Source: Branchinecta lynchi
Taxonomy: Eukaryota; Arthropoda; Branchiopoda; Anostraca; Branchinectidae
Assembly (NCBI GenBank): GCA_023053575.1
Contig: JAKZAP010000013.1
Coordinates: forward strand, 20,431,689-20,495,688
Length of the DNA: 64,000 nt
Direction: 5' to 3'
In this document: piece by piece, positions 34,000 through 45,319 of the stretch
Numbering within the stretch: position 1 is the stretch's first letter
Layout of the letters: the number at the start of each line of letters is the position of its first letter
Position numbers and translations under genes: made by a program
Notes under the pieces: generated by a model
What the model was told of the DNA's origin: nothing
Seen by the model: only the letters and a program-made list of their open reading frames with translations
Database searches by the model: none

Positions 34000-34411
34000 A
34001 ACAAGACCAAAGCTTTCGATGGATCCCAAAATTCAATATTTGATACCGATAATTAGGATTTGTCTTCGCCAGATACAGTCTTCACCGGACACCTTGAACA
34101 TTTTTGTTAATCAAATTTATCTAATCATCTAAGAAAATCAACTTCAGATATGGATTCAGCATGTTTGTCTACCAAAATAACATAGGACATATCTATTTTG
34201 ACAAAACTGATCGAAACTCCCTGAGCTTTACTTCTGCCAAATTTCCAGTTTCGGCCGAATTCCAGGCGGACTAGTTGTCCGGCGAGAAAATGATTTTCAA
34301 AACTGTGTTCAGCATGTCTTGTTACCCCGTAATCGACTATCTCATTAGCTGTTTAAAAATACTGTGTCGCCCCTTAATTTGAACTCCCTCCCCCACCCCT
34401 AAATGTAGGGC
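34000..34411 (+). mobile_element. Family B element, copy B5 (3' truncated)
   Basis: It starts AACAAGACCAAAG. One unit follows, then the sequence reaches CCCCACCCCTAAATGTAGGGCTA and stops where the minus-strand A8 begins. Confidence 0.8.
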
Positions 34412-36312
34412 TATAGCTGGAGGGCCGGGGCACCAGGGCACTTGGAGGGAAGAACAAGCATAAACCCTAGATACTTTATTGGCAAAACAGACGGATTGTG
34501 TCACAGTGGGCGTGTTGGAGGGGATTCCCAGAATTCCAGTGACCACAAGTTAGGGTACTTCCAAATGTACTAGGACCATGAAACTTGGCAGATATGTTAG
34601 TTACTTTACCAAATTGACTAGAAATAGTTCCTTCCCCGACCCGATGATCGTGGGGGGGGGGAGCGGAGGGATAGGGAATCCGGAATCTAGTGACATGCAT
34701 AACTCTGGAACGGCTGATCGGACGTGCATAAACTTGACACGTGTCTCAGACGATCAATTCCGATAACGGGGGGTGGCTGGAGGGGGGCGAAAGGAAGGAA
34801 ACTCGGAGGGAAGAACAAGCATAAGCCCTAGATACATTATTGACATCAGGGCCGGATCGTGTCAAGTGGGGGTAGGTGGAGGGGGTTTCCGGAAATTCGG
34901 GTGATCACGAGTTAGGTTACTTCCAGGTGCGCTATCACCATGAAACTTGGCAGGAATGCTAGGGCCTCTATCGGATTGGCTTAAAAATAGTCCCCTCCCA
35001 GTCCGACCATGGTGAGGGGAGTGGAGGAACGGGAATCCAAAATCAGTTGGCACGCATAACTTGAGAACGGGTGAATGGACGTGCATTTAACTTGACAAGT
35101 GTCTCAGATGTTCAGTTTCAAGTCCGCGCCGGATCTGATCACTGGGGGGGGGGGGGGGGGGGGGGCTGGAGGGGGGCACCGGATATCTCGTGAAACGCTT
35201 AGAATCGAGGGATCGGAATGGGACTTGTCGGAAGAACATGCATAAACCCTAGACAAAACAGTACTTGATCGTGCCACAGTTGGGGGAACTGGAGGGGTTT
35301 CCTGGAATTCCGATCATCACGAGTTAAGGTGCTTCCAGATGTGCTAAGATGACGAAACTTGGCACGCGTGTTAAGGACCCGACCAGACTGACTTGGAAAT
35401 AGTCCCTACCCAGACTCGTTCATCGGGGAGGAAGCGGAGGGATGGGGAATCAGAAAACTCTTGAAATTCATAACATTGGAACCGGTGATCGTATGTGAAT
35501 GAAATTTGACAAGACTCAAGAACAAGTTCAGTTTCAAGTCTGGATCTGATCCGATAACTGGTGGGGGGGGGGGGGGGGAGCTGGAGGCGAGCATCGGAAA
35601 TTTCGTGAAACATTTTCATCCGATGGATCGGAATGGACCGTGGTTGGGACAATAAGCATAAACCCTAGATACATTATTGACAGAACAGGACTGGACCGGG
35701 GCATTTTGGGTTGAGGGTTTCCCGGAATTCCGGTGATCACGACTTGGGTTACTTCCAGATTATCTATGATCAGGAAACTTTGCAGTCGTATCAGGGATCA
35801 GACCACATTGACTAGGATATATAATCATTTCTACAATTCGATCATCATGGGGGATGGAGGGATATGGAATCCAGAATTTAGTGTCATGAATAAATAATGG
35901 GTTATCAGATGTGAATGGAACGTGACAAGTGGCAAGAGCTAATGTCTCAGATATTCTTTTTCAAGTACGGACCAGTTCCGATGAAGATGTGTGGAGCTCG
36001 AAGGGGGCCACCGGAATTCTCGTGAAAAACCCTTCCAACTACTTTGATCAGGTCCAGTTCGGGCACAGAATTATCACAGCTAGAGTATTACCTACCATCG
36101 ATTGAGTTGTACGCGAATTGGAACATGAGTACGACCAAAACTTCTATTCTGAAACACTTGTCAATGAGTGGAATAACCATCTCAGATTTGCTAGATCAAG
36201 CCCGTCTTCTATGAAAGGAATGTCGGCAGAGAGATCCATCCTTGCTCCAAACCGTACCTGACAAACATGATAACTGTTCTTACAAGTGCTATATGAGCTT
36301 TCAGCTCTTGTT
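34412..36312 (-). mobile_element. Family A element, copy A8 (right end missing)
   Basis: Minus-strand copy. The left terminus (complement of AACAAGAGCTGAAAGCTC) is at 36293-36312. Four to five C-rich units (G-rich on the plus strand) carry homopolymer runs, including 22 G at 35144-35165. The hairpin end is absent, cut at the junction with B5. Confidence 0.8.
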
Positions 36313-36890
36313 AAACTAGGCTCGCGCTTTCAAGGTTGAATGGCACTCTCGAAACCACCAACAGGTCTTCAAAGCCAGGGGCATCAAAACTAAGGGGGGA
36401 GGACCCCCCAATGTTGTCTGCTAGTCAGTAAAAAATAGCTGAGTCGGCACGAAGCGCCACGATATTTCATAAAAACAGTCGATTTTTTTCTTGAAAATTT
36501 TTTAAAAAGAGTCGGTTTCTCGTAAAAATAGTCAATTTAAAAAAAAAAAAAAATTTTTCTTATAATCCGCCGATTGTTCTACAACACACTCGTCCAGTCA
36601 GTCGGTAAAATACCTTGCTCCCCCCCAAAAAAAAATTTAAACATTTTGGCTAGTAAAGCCCCAGCTCAAAGCATATGGCCGTAGGTACGATGACGATAAC
36701 CGCCAAGTTCCGTCAGAATCTGTTCAGCCTATGAGTGTCAAAAGGTATCCGGGACCCTCTGAAACTGACAATACAGTGGCCGTCTCAGGTCCGGGCCCCT
36801 AATTGGAAATCTGTAATCTAGGCCAAACCCCCTTCGCGAAACCTCCCCAGACATACACCACGGTACCCCCCCCCCCCCCCCCCCCCCGAT
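36313..36890. repeat. Family A-like leader sequence split by a MITE
   Basis: 36320-36367 and 36673-36890 are homologous to 45380-45600 in copy A9 (CAACAGGTCTTC, GATAACCGCCAAGTTCCGTC, ACAGTGGCCGTCTCAGGTCC). It ends in a run of 22 C at 36866-36887. Confidence 0.7.
36376..36664. mobile_element. hAT-like MITE with near-perfect 8-bp target duplication
   Basis: The ends are CAGGGGC and GCCCCAG. Flanks are TTCAAAGC (36368-36375) and CTCAAAGC (36665-36672), 7 of 8 identical. The homologous site in A9 (about 45415-45450) has no insertion. It shares CAGTCGGTAAA and TTTTGGCTAGTAA with the larger element ending at 62457. Confidence 0.8.
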
Positions 36891-37172
36891 TGCAAATATA
36901 TGGGAAATTATAACAAGGTACAAGAAAGTAAATCCAGTAAATTCAAGCAACACGGAAAATGGCAACCTACGGGTATCATTACAAAAGGCGAGTTTGATAT
37001 CAAACGAAAGGTATGCTGCAGATAGCTGCAACGCCAAACCTGTGGCTTCAGCGATGACACTTATTAAATCCGTAACACTAAAGCATTTATTTGCCAGCAT
37101 TTTTTTTAGAAGAGACTTGAAAAATTCATGCGAAGGAATATCATTCTTTTATTTTTAGATCTCTACAGCAAA
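36891..37172 (+). other. 5' flank of BTB gene 2, probable intron end
   Basis: From about 37060 this is homologous to the region upstream of gene 3 (about 55850). TTTATTTTTAG at 37148-37158 looks like a splice acceptor, followed by a 14-base leader to the ATG. Confidence 0.5.
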
Positions 37173-38552
37173 ATGAAGATTCAAGTCGGCAGAACTCCAA
37201 ACGTAGATATCATGCCCGATCTCAATGAACAAAGACTGTCAGGGGAGTTCTGTGATATACACATTTTCTCAGAGGATGGTACGAAGTTCAACGCTCACAA
37301 ATGCGTGCTGGCAGCCAGATCTCAGTACTTCGGACAGATGATGCAAAGCTCGTACAAAGAAGCAAAATCGAGCAGAATAGAGCTGAAAGAGAGTCGCGAG
37401 GTTGTCGAAGAAATCCTTAACTACATATACAACGGGCATGTCCAAGTTGGGGAAGCGAAATCAACCGATCTTTTACAGGTTGCCGACTGCTACGGCTTCA
37501 TCGAGCTCTTTGAAACTATGGGACAACACATTGCAAACAGCATCGACAAGGAGAACGTCGTTGACATAGCAGTTACAGCTCGACAGCTAAACGCCAAGTT
37601 CTTGAGAGATAAAGCGATGAGCTTCCTCGTCGATGAGTTTGTCTTCGTTCCGAGAACAGAGGACATCGAAGATGACGAAATGACTGAAATCATAGAAAAG
37701 AGCAGACAAGAAGACGTTGAGTTCTTGACGAAAGTTGTTTTTTGGTGCAGAACAAACAGAAAACCCGACATCTTTCTCAAACTGGTTCAGAGTCTAGAGC
37801 TGAAAAGACTAAGCGAACAGTCTTTACGACTTGTGTTTGAAGCCTGTATCGAAAATGAAACTTGTCACAAACTTTTCTCTCAAAAGCTACTAGACTATAC
37901 GGTTATCACTAGCAAAGTAGCTAACAACAAAGAGTACCGCGTCAGCCAAATTGCGAAATTTCATATTTCCACATACGACAAACTGACCATTGGACGTAAC
38001 TCTGAAAACGAAATCAAAAGCGATTACTTCCGTTCGCTGGACGGACGAATCCTCCAAGTTGGCGGAAAAGGTCACACAAAACTGGAAGGTATGACATTAA
38101 TAATGGAGGTAAACTTCTGGGGCAGTGAATTGCGATATACCTTTTTCGACTTCAGTTCAGGCCTTGAATTAAAACTACCACTCCCGTTGCTGCCCAAGAG
38201 ATTTGTCTTGTTCTACAAAATACTTGGTACGTTTTCGGGCGAAGGGTCAGTCTTGAAATTAGGTAAGAGAGTTCACATTTCAAAATTTAAAAGAAAAGAC
38301 GATGTGGTCAGAAATCGAGGTGATCAGTTCATTGTGACCAAATCTATCGACACCATAAGGATAAAGGTTGCTGACATTTCCTCAAAGGACTCGAAGAACT
38401 ATGCCATTTTCCTGAAGGAATTTAAAACTAGACGTTTTCGACATTTATTTTTAAAGGAGTGCGAGGTTTCGAAATCAAACAAAAGCGTTGAACTCAACTT
38501 TCCCTTTGAGGATGGAAAGGACTACTCCCTAGAGTGTTTCAGTCTTGACTAG
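37173..38552 (+). CDS. BTB-BACK domain protein 2
   Basis: This is a 459-residue protein beginning MKIQVGRTPNVDIMPDLNEQ. A longer frame opens at 37128 but crosses a T-rich tract ending in TAG at 37158 that looks like an intron end, so 37173 is preferred; this start also aligns with gene 1. BTB motifs are LSGEFCDIHI, AHKCVLAARSQYFGQMM and LNYIYNGHV. BACK motifs are VVDIAVTARQLN and FLRDKAMSFL. The unrecognised C-terminal region has LQVGGKGHTKLEG and LRYTFFDFSSGLELKLP. It is clearly closest to gene 3, with which flanking DNA is also shared. A role as a Cullin-3 adaptor is possible by family analogy only; no Kelch, MATH or ankyrin substrate module is visible. Confidence 0.9.
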   Translation: MKIQVGRTPNVDIMPDLNEQRLSGEFCDIHIFSEDGTKFNAHKCVLAARSQYFGQMMQSSYKEAKSSRIELKESREVVEEILNYIYNGHVQVGEAKSTDLLQVADCYGFIELFETMGQHIANSIDKENVVDIAVTARQLNAKFLRDKAMSFLVDEFVFVPRTEDIEDDEMTEIIEKSRQEDVEFLTKVVFWCRTNRKPDIFLKLVQSLELKRLSEQSLRLVFEACIENETCHKLFSQKLLDYTVITSKVANNKEYRVSQIAKFHISTYDKLTIGRNSENEIKSDYFRSLDGRILQVGGKGHTKLEGMTLIMEVNFWGSELRYTFFDFSSGLELKLPLPLLPKRFVLFYKILGTFSGEGSVLKLGKRVHISKFKRKDDVVRNRGDQFIVTKSIDTIRIKVADISSKDSKNYAIFLKEFKTRRFRHLFLKECEVSKSNKSVELNFPFEDGKDYSLECFSLD

Positions 38553-39070
38553 TGCGTGATAAAACAGTAGATATACTTCAAGTTCATGTACATTAATTTC
38601 ATTCATACACGAGCAAATCACCAAGAAAACAACCGAGTTTGATTAGCAAACACAGTTGGAAGAATGTGTGCATCTTTTAGAACATTATAACTATTGTTAT
38701 AGTTTCTTTTTACACGAATAAACTGACAGTTGATCGAGTGCTGTTCCACCATTGAGTATCAGTCCACCTGAAGTATTGGGCATTGGCTTACTAACTCACT
38801 CTCTGCAACTTGTACTTACTCCCACAGAGAACAAACCTAAGCAAAAGGCAATGCTTCGAGGTCTTTCAGCTCAGCGCAGGTTACATAACTGGGTGGCTTC
38901 ACTCGGGTCGACTCTGTACAAACTTCTCGCTTTCCAAAAGCCGAGATTCGACAGAAGATATTTTACAAGGGTCAGCACAGGCAGACAAAGTACAGGACGG
39001 TTGCCTCTACTGAGATTCAAATCCTATTGCTTGAGGGCGCTTCTAAGCGGAAACATAATCTTCGGGGCGG
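38553..39070 (+). repeat. 3' flank of BTB gene 2, duplicated with gene 3
   Basis: 38553-38760 and 38810-39040 match 57339-57545 and 57800-58030. Landmarks are GAGTGCTGTTCCAC, CACAGAGAACAAACC and TCTGTACAAACTTC. AATAAA at 38717-38722 is a likely poly(A) signal; the gene 3 copy reads ACTAAA there. A 108-codon frame at 38752-39078 is broken in the other copy, so it is probably not coding. Confidence 0.75.
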
Positions 39071-39599
39071 AAACTTAATCGCCTATTCACCCTTCAGATA
39101 ACTTATACCAAGAAATCACGAGTTATTGCTATTGTTTCTTTAGCACATCTGGCGGTAAATTCATTGAATTTGACCAAGAACAAATATTCCGACTGAACTC
39201 CGTCTCCCTATCACTGTAATATGACCATGCGGAGTCGAATACTAGCTTCGCGCCACATCAGGTTCCTTTACCTCTACAAATAGCTAAGTCGCTGTTAAGT
39301 CGCTGGTGAGGAAAAGTAGGAATCAAAGCTGATTGATTACATGGACACGCCCCAGAGCGGGTCAGCGCGCAGAGTACGCCTTCTGCTAACCTCCTTCATT
39401 ATTTCTTGTGCGATAAGCAACGGCGAAGATGGAAGAGGATCCGAGTAAGGGTATCAATATGAGCTCAAAGCTATAGAGTAAATACCTCTAGGTTCGCTCA
39501 GTTTTGTCGGGGTTTTGATAGTCGCTGCATGCGACTAAAGACAGAAGGTCAAATTGATTATTTGTACCTGATTTTATGACGGGCGTATAGCGTAAAGAA
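39071..39599. other. Intergenic stretch, nothing recognised
   Basis: The first 40 bases carry the inverted copy of the short segment seen at 17905-17940. Nothing else is supported. Confidence 0.35.
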
Positions 39600-40150
39600 T
39601 TCCTGGATTCCTGGCGAACTACTTGTCCGGCGAGTAAAAGGTTTTAATAATCGTGTCCATTATGTCTTTCTACCCCTATATCGAACATCTAATCAACTTC
39701 AAATAAAACTTTTGCTTTTAATAAATTTTGCCGTTTTGGCCGGATTCCGAGCGAACTACTTGTCCGGCGAGAAAATTGTTTTCATAATCGTGCTGACATG
39801 TTTATTTACCCCTAAATCAAACATCTAATCAACTTTAAATAAAGCCTTTACTTTTAACAAACTTTCCGGTTTTGGCCGGATTCCGGACAAACTACTTGTC
39901 CGGCGAAAAAATGGTTTTCACCATCGTCTTCAACATGTCTTCCTGCCCCATAATCAACTATTACATTAGCTGTTGCTTGCCCCTTAATTTAAACCCCACC
40001 CCTAAATGTAGGGATACAAACCCCATCTATCAACTTACTCTTCACCAAAAGAATCCTCACACCAATTTTCATCAAAATATCTCATTCCTTTCGAGAGTTA
40101 TCGTGCTTACAGACGGACGGACGGACAACTTTTGCAATGTCATAGGTATT
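39600..40150 (+). mobile_element. Family B element, copy B6 (both termini missing)
   Basis: Three ~135-bp units with GGCCGGATTCCG and CTTGTCCGGCGAGAAAA, then the right module TTCGAGAGTTATCGTGCTTA, CAGACGGACGGACGGACAAC and GCAATGTCATAGG. The left terminus and terminal palindrome are absent. Confidence 0.8.
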
Positions 40151-40989
40151 TTTCTGGTCAGCTTATGTTAGTCGAGTCCGCATCTTTTTATTCTCTTATT
40201 GCTGTTAGAACATGTAGTATTTTTTTTATTTTTTTTATTCGTTGAAGAATGGAAGGGCAACGAAAATATTTGTAAAACGTTTTTATACCTCGCATAACAT
40301 CAAAGAGATAATTAGCTGATCAGCCAAGAAAAAATTATAATCTCGTTGTTGTTCTTGCATTTATTTTCTGTTTATGCCCAGTCACTCCAGGGTAAGGTTT
40401 TGATCGGACAAAATCACCATCCGTGGGTCGTTCGCAAGTGGTATTTGAGGAGAGGGTGTACGAAGTATGACAAGCTGGTACACAAAGCAATACGCAAGAA
40501 CTACTCTAGTGGACTGTGCTTTGGCAAGTGTGAGGTATGTGTCAAAGGACAGAAAGCAACCCTAGCCATACCAAGTAACTGGTGTAGCAAAAAAGCATGC
40601 TACACCCCTTATACATTGAGTGTCCCCACCTCCAAAAAACGGGTATCCCTCCCAAGCGAAGAGAATGCTACGTCCCTTATGGATGTAGTGTTCCCGCCTC
40701 CAAAAACCGGGTATCCCTCCAAAGTGAAGTTCGTGGACCCTCCAAGGACTTTGGCTGCCTCAACCAGGTCCGAGCATATTGCCAGCCCATGCGCCTTCGC
40801 CGGTTCATGAGCCCTCCTTCTCCGTAATATTATCGCCCGATGCCAACCAACCTCCAAACCCTTGCATATCTTCCAGGTGTGCCAACTCAAAATCGATTCG
40901 GAGTACTAACCCTGTCAAGCGATATCGAAACGGCAGTTTGAAAGCATCGTCCCATCCATACAGTTTCCCGAAAATGCTGTGATATGCTG
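40151..40989 (+). other. Stretch with a Cys-containing frame and a 68-bp tandem duplication
   Basis: A frame at 40346-40810 (+) reads 154 residues. Its first residues lie in a pyrimidine tract ending GCCCAG at 40380, so they may be intron rather than a signal peptide. It contains LCFGKCEVCVKG and CSKKACYTPY. Two 68-bp direct repeats begin with ATGCTAC at 40597 and 40665. Since 68 is not a multiple of three, the second copy is read in another frame, where RECYVPYGCSVPASKN mirrors the first. It could be a degraded exon or the 5' part of the following retroelement. I assign no function. Confidence 0.35.
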
Positions 40990-42073
40990 AAATGCTTACG
41001 AACGAGACTGAAGAGCTTGATGTGTTTTCAAAAAGTGAATCAATTGCTCTCGCTTGTATCTGGGAAACGTGGTCAGCTACCGAGGAGCCTGTAAAGTTTG
41101 ATGGACTCCATACCCATGTAAACCCGCGCCTAAACGCCGACGGAATACCAGCCACTCATGTACCGTTTACACGGACAAGAAATCCCGTCGAGTAGAATAG
41201 AATTCCGGTCGACTCGAAAGGATTCCGTTCGTGAACATGACTAGAAAAAAGTCTAGCGGGACGACAATCCTCTCATAATGAAAGGAATTCCGTTCTACTT
41301 GAAAGGAATCTCCGGCGGCGCTGGTAAAACTACAAAAAAAAGTGTAGCTAGCTTTTGAGACCAGAAGTCATCAGTACTCATGTCGTAGCTGCTCTTAAAA
41401 CATTTTTTTTTTCGCTTCCGTAGTGAATTTATTTTTGTCAGATATTCTGGTTTCAAGAATTCATTATTTTTCCCCTGCGTGTAAACATAATCTTTTCACC
41501 AAGATCGGATTCTGTTCAAGTTTTCCTGTACTTGTAAGCGCTGCATCAAAACGGAGGAGTAGGAATCCTATGCAGATCTACGCTACAAAGCTAAGTACTT
41601 CACCTGAAGTACGTCACAATGAAATGAATTTTGAAGTCTTATGTCTGTGGGCACGGCCTATAAACCTGCCGAAGGAAGTTTACTCGCTAGTGATTTGTGT
41701 AGTCTACTATCCTCCCCGTGGGCCCTTCCGTCGCGAACTAGTGTCATGCCTCCAGCACTGCACTGACAAAGGTGCGCACAACGTACCCAAATGCAGGCAT
41801 TATCATATGTGGTGATTTTAATGACCTCAACCAGAAGTAGCTAATTAATTCCATCTCGCTGAGTCAAATGGTAAAAGTGCCTACCAGGGGTAGCCGTACC
41901 CTCGGTCTTATCTTTACGCACTGCAGTGAGTTTTACCATGAGCCAACTACTCTCCCGCCCATTGGTATGAGTGACCACCACTGCCTGGTTTGGATGCCAA
42001 ATAGCTTTGTTCCTGCTAGAAGAAATGTGCAACTTACAGGCCTTACACAACCCAGCAAGTAACTACTTACAAA

Positions 42074-42367
42074 AGCTGCGTTCTTTGTCACGGGAGTTCT
42101 CACCAGTGGTCTCCGGTTTTTCTTATAAGCCGTTTTTGCATCCACCGGTGACTTCTCACCAGTCTTATAACCCGTTTTGGCACTAACCAGTGTCCGGTTT
42201 TATCTCACCGTGCGGACTAACCAGAACCTGCTCGTGAGCCCTGCTGCAGCGAGGAGTTAGCCGGTTTTCATCAACTCACAGGTGAATCAAAAGAACGCGT
42301 TTTAAGGGAAGAACCGGACACTGGTGACTAAACACCAGAGACAGCCCGGAGTGCAACGAACGCAGCT
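42074..42367 (-). mobile_element. MITE G, copy G2 (intact, 294 bp)
   Basis: The ends are AGCTGCGTTC and GAACGCAGCT, perfect 10-bp inverted repeats. AAA flanks both sides (42071-42073 and 42368-42370). It is the uninterrupted counterpart of G1 and therefore the empty-site reference for elements B4 and A4. It is inserted in the linker region of the CR1-like pseudogene. Confidence 0.88.
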
Positions 42368-42989
42368 AAAGAGTGGCTCGCATCCTGTAACATGATGCCC
42401 TGCGTCTGTCAGATGGTGAGCAAATGGCCGATTTGTTCTATTCTGAACTCTACGATCAATGTTGTGCTATCTTTCCCAAAAGAAAAGTGGTACTAAAACC
42501 CTGGATTACTGACGAAATACGAGCCTTCATTGAAATAAGGAACGAATTCTCCTAGAATCGTCAGGACGCAGACTTCAAGCGTCTCCGAAATCTGATTGTG
42601 AAGAAAATCCGATGTAACAGAAAAAATACGGTGCAAAAACGATTAGTAAGCTACCGAGATCAAAGCCTTACAAATTCCAAACTACGGTGAAGAATATTCT
42701 AGGTAAATCGGCAACACAAGTCGAGTTATTAAATGACTCTGGTGAAGCAATTTCTTAAAGTGATATTAACAATTTTTTTTTGTATATATATGTCGGGTTC
42801 ATCCGCCGCTTCATGAGTTCCCACCCAATGACACTGCTAATAGTATACCCCTAATTGAAGTTAGTGCCGTTGCTAATAAATTAAGGGCACTTGATCCTCG
42901 GAAAGCTAGTTATCCTAGAGAAATGCCGAAACTTATAATCGAGTTTTCTAATCTTTTAGCGACAATTTTGACTGCAATTCCTAACCAAT

Positions 42990-43895
42990 GTTTGTCCGCC
43001 TGTCCGTACGTCTGTCTGTCCCTCTGTAAGCAAGGGAATGAGGTATTTTGATGAAGCTTGGTGTGAGGACTCTTTGGGTCAAGGGAGAGGTCAAGTTCGT
43101 AGATGGGCTCTGTAGTTCATCATTTAGGGATGGAGGTCCATATTAAGGGGCGAAGAATTTTTTTTTTTTGACAGCTAATGAGATTTAGGGGTGACATGCT
43201 GCACACCAGTATCAAAACCATCTTCTCACCGGAGAAGCAGTTCGCCCGGAATCCGGCCAAAACCGGAAAGTTTGTTAAAATAAAAGTTTTACATTGAGTT
43301 TATTAAATATTCTATTTAAGGGTAAGAAGACATGCTGAAAACTTATATGAAAATCATTTTCTTGTCGTACAAGTATTTCGCCGGGAATATGTCCGAACCC
43401 GGAAAATTTGTTTGGCTAAGAGTAAAAGTTTTATCTGAAGTTCATTGGATATTCGATTTAGAAGTAAGAAAGCATGCTGAATCCAATTTTGAAAATCATT
43501 TTTTACCCGAACATATGGTTCACCCGGAATCGAGCTGAGACCGGAAAATTTGTTGAAACTTAAAGTTTTATCTGAAGTTGATTAGATGTTCGATATAGGG
43601 GTAAAGTGATACGCTGAAGTTTTTGCTGGACAAGTAGTTCGGCCGGAATCCGGTCGAAACCGGAAGATTTGGCAGAAGTAAAGGCAGGAAGATTGATCAA
43701 TTTCGTCAAAGTAGATATGAAATTATAGCCTTGGAGTAATACACACATAACTGAATCCGTATCTGAACATTTTTTTCTCAGATAATTAGCCATTGACCTT
43801 CTTCTGTTTCCAAATCTTAATAGTAAAAATGTTCAAGGAATTGTCTGGATTAAATATTAAAGTTTTGGGATCCCATCGAAGCCTTTTGTCTTGTT
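42990..43895 (-). mobile_element. Family B element, copy B7, inserted in the CR1-like pseudogene
   Basis: Minus-strand copy. The left terminus (complement of AACAAGAC..AAGGCTTCGATGG) ends at 43895. The right module is present (GTCCGTACGTCTGTCTGTCC, AGCTTGGTGTGAGGACTC) but the terminal palindrome is lost at about 42990. There are roughly three to four ~135-bp units. The polymerase reading frame resumes after it. Confidence 0.85.
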
Positions 43896-44330
43896 CCCGT
43901 GTTTTTAAGCAAGTGTATGTCAAACATATACCGAAGTGTAATACCCCTAAACACGATACAGATCTAAGGCCAATTTCTGCGATGAATTGCGAGAAACGCC
44001 TGCGATGTATAAAGTGTTTGAAAGTTTGATTTTTTAATGAGGATATTAAGGATAAAACTACCCACAGCAATTTGGGTTCAGGCCTGGCGTTAGCACAATG
44101 CACTACCTAGTTTCTATTTTAGATTCTAGTCTTCGACACCTCAAAAAAGATGGAGCATTTGTTCAAACAGTTGTTGCTGACATTTTAAAGGCTTTCGACA
44201 GTCTAGACCATAAAACTGCATTAGATGAAGCTAAGCTCATGGGTGCCCGCCAGTTCATTATTCGATGTTAGCAAGCTTTTTTAACTGGTAGATCGCAATG
44301 TGTGCAACTTTCTGACTAAGAGACGTCTGA

Positions 44331-44672
44331 ATTCATGCCTACGAATCAAAAATGCCCACAGCTCAAAATGTCCACGGTTCAGAATACTCACGACTGGATT
44401 CTTCAAGTGTATAACTTTCAAACGGGAGACCAGAACCTTATGAAACTTACATCCTTGTATCTTACAAGTCTCATTTCAAGTCCGGAACGGATCCGGTGAC
44501 TATGGAGGAGTTGGAGGGAGGAACCGGAAATTTTGTGAAACGCTCAGAGTGATTGTCTGTATTGTGAAACGCTCAGAGTGATCGTCTGTACCAAGAAGCC
44601 ATATAAAGAAGAAAAGAAAGAAGCCTAAGAAATATTACGTTTGGGATCCCATCGAAGCATTTGGTCTTGTTT
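44331..44672 (-). repeat. Fragments of family A units and a family B left end
   Basis: 44440-44545 is a minus-strand family A unit (TCATTTCAAGTCCGGAACGG, GGTGAC, GGAGGGAGGAACCGGAAATT). A 31-bp direct repeat, TTGTGAAACGCTCAGAGTGA followed by a few more bases, occurs at about 44534 and 44561. 44638-44672 is a bare family B left terminus. Confidence 0.6.
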
Positions 44673-45319
44673 GTTGACGAGACCTTGTTCTCGACTACCC
44701 ATTGTCAATGGAGGTGAATAACCCGGTCCATGTCAGTACCCTCGGGAACTGAAACAACTGAAACTGTCTTATCTATACGATAAGATAAGACAATTATTTT
44801 CTTATAGTACTGTTTGTCTTCTCTTATCGATAGAGTGCTGTGATATTTTTAAGTTAAAAACTGACCAAAAAGGGAGTTTAAGTGAAGGTAAGTAAGCAGA
44901 AATGATTAATAATTCGGCGAACGACCAGCATGGGATTTAGGCAGTTAGCTTTCTTATCTTATTTCATTACTTAAACGTTTGATGTTAATGGTTATTTAAT
45001 TTAAATGTAAGAAGCTCTCTGTCAAGGAAGCAACAGAATATGACTGTCCGGGCTGGATTGTCCGAATCTATCTGACAAGAAACATCCACAGCAAAACGTA
45101 GGCTACTCAACAATACTATTGATGACTAACTCTTCATCTCCATGAAGAATCGCCGTTTACCTAGCGGAAGAGCTGGAAGCGTCACCAAAACTGTCCCCAA
45201 CGAACGCCGTTAATTGCTTGACACAGAATCCGAGTCGTAGTTCGGGCGCTGTTTCTCATTCTTCCCGAGGCTCATCGGCGTGTTTCGGACATAGAGTATT
45301 CGGCAATCCTATCGCATTA
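44673..45319. other. Intergenic stretch
   Basis: It holds a small hairpin built of TGTCTTATC and GATAAGATAAGACA at about 44767-44792 and a similar TCTTATCGATAG at 44822. No gene is supported. Confidence 0.35.

Larger units (their letters stand above)
40990..44330 (+). pseudogene. Degraded CR1-like non-LTR retrotransposon (endonuclease and RT), interrupted
   Basis: Endonuclease motifs appear in shifting frames: ESIALACIWETW (about 41037-41072), VYYPPRGP (about 41701-41725), GDFND (41810-41824), a PTRGSRTLGLIFTHCSEF stretch (about 41881-41935) and SDHH (about 41970-41981). After MITE G2 come a linker with KPWITDEIRAFIEIRN (about 42498-42545) and SAVANKLRALDPRKAS (about 42864-42911). B7 then interrupts the polymerase. 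It resumes at about 43930 with LRPIS and reaches AFDSLDHKTAL (about 44192-44224), then ends near 44320 before the catalytic box. Stops and frameshifts make it dead. The order EN-linker-RT and the motif spelling fit CR1-type elements. Confidence 0.85.

Noticed and set aside
33638..34036. 132-codon minus-strand frame
   Set aside because: No motif was recognised. It runs into the left end of family B copy B5 and overlaps open frames on both strands.
37128..37172. Upstream ATG extension of BTB gene 2
   Set aside because: The 15 extra codons include a T-rich tract ending in TAG that looks like a splice acceptor. Gene 1 aligns from 37173, and the equivalent extension in gene 3 lies in the same acceptor tract.
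44760..44835. GATAAG-rich hairpin as a regulatory site
   Set aside because: It is short and isolated with no adjacent gene; chance is sufficient.
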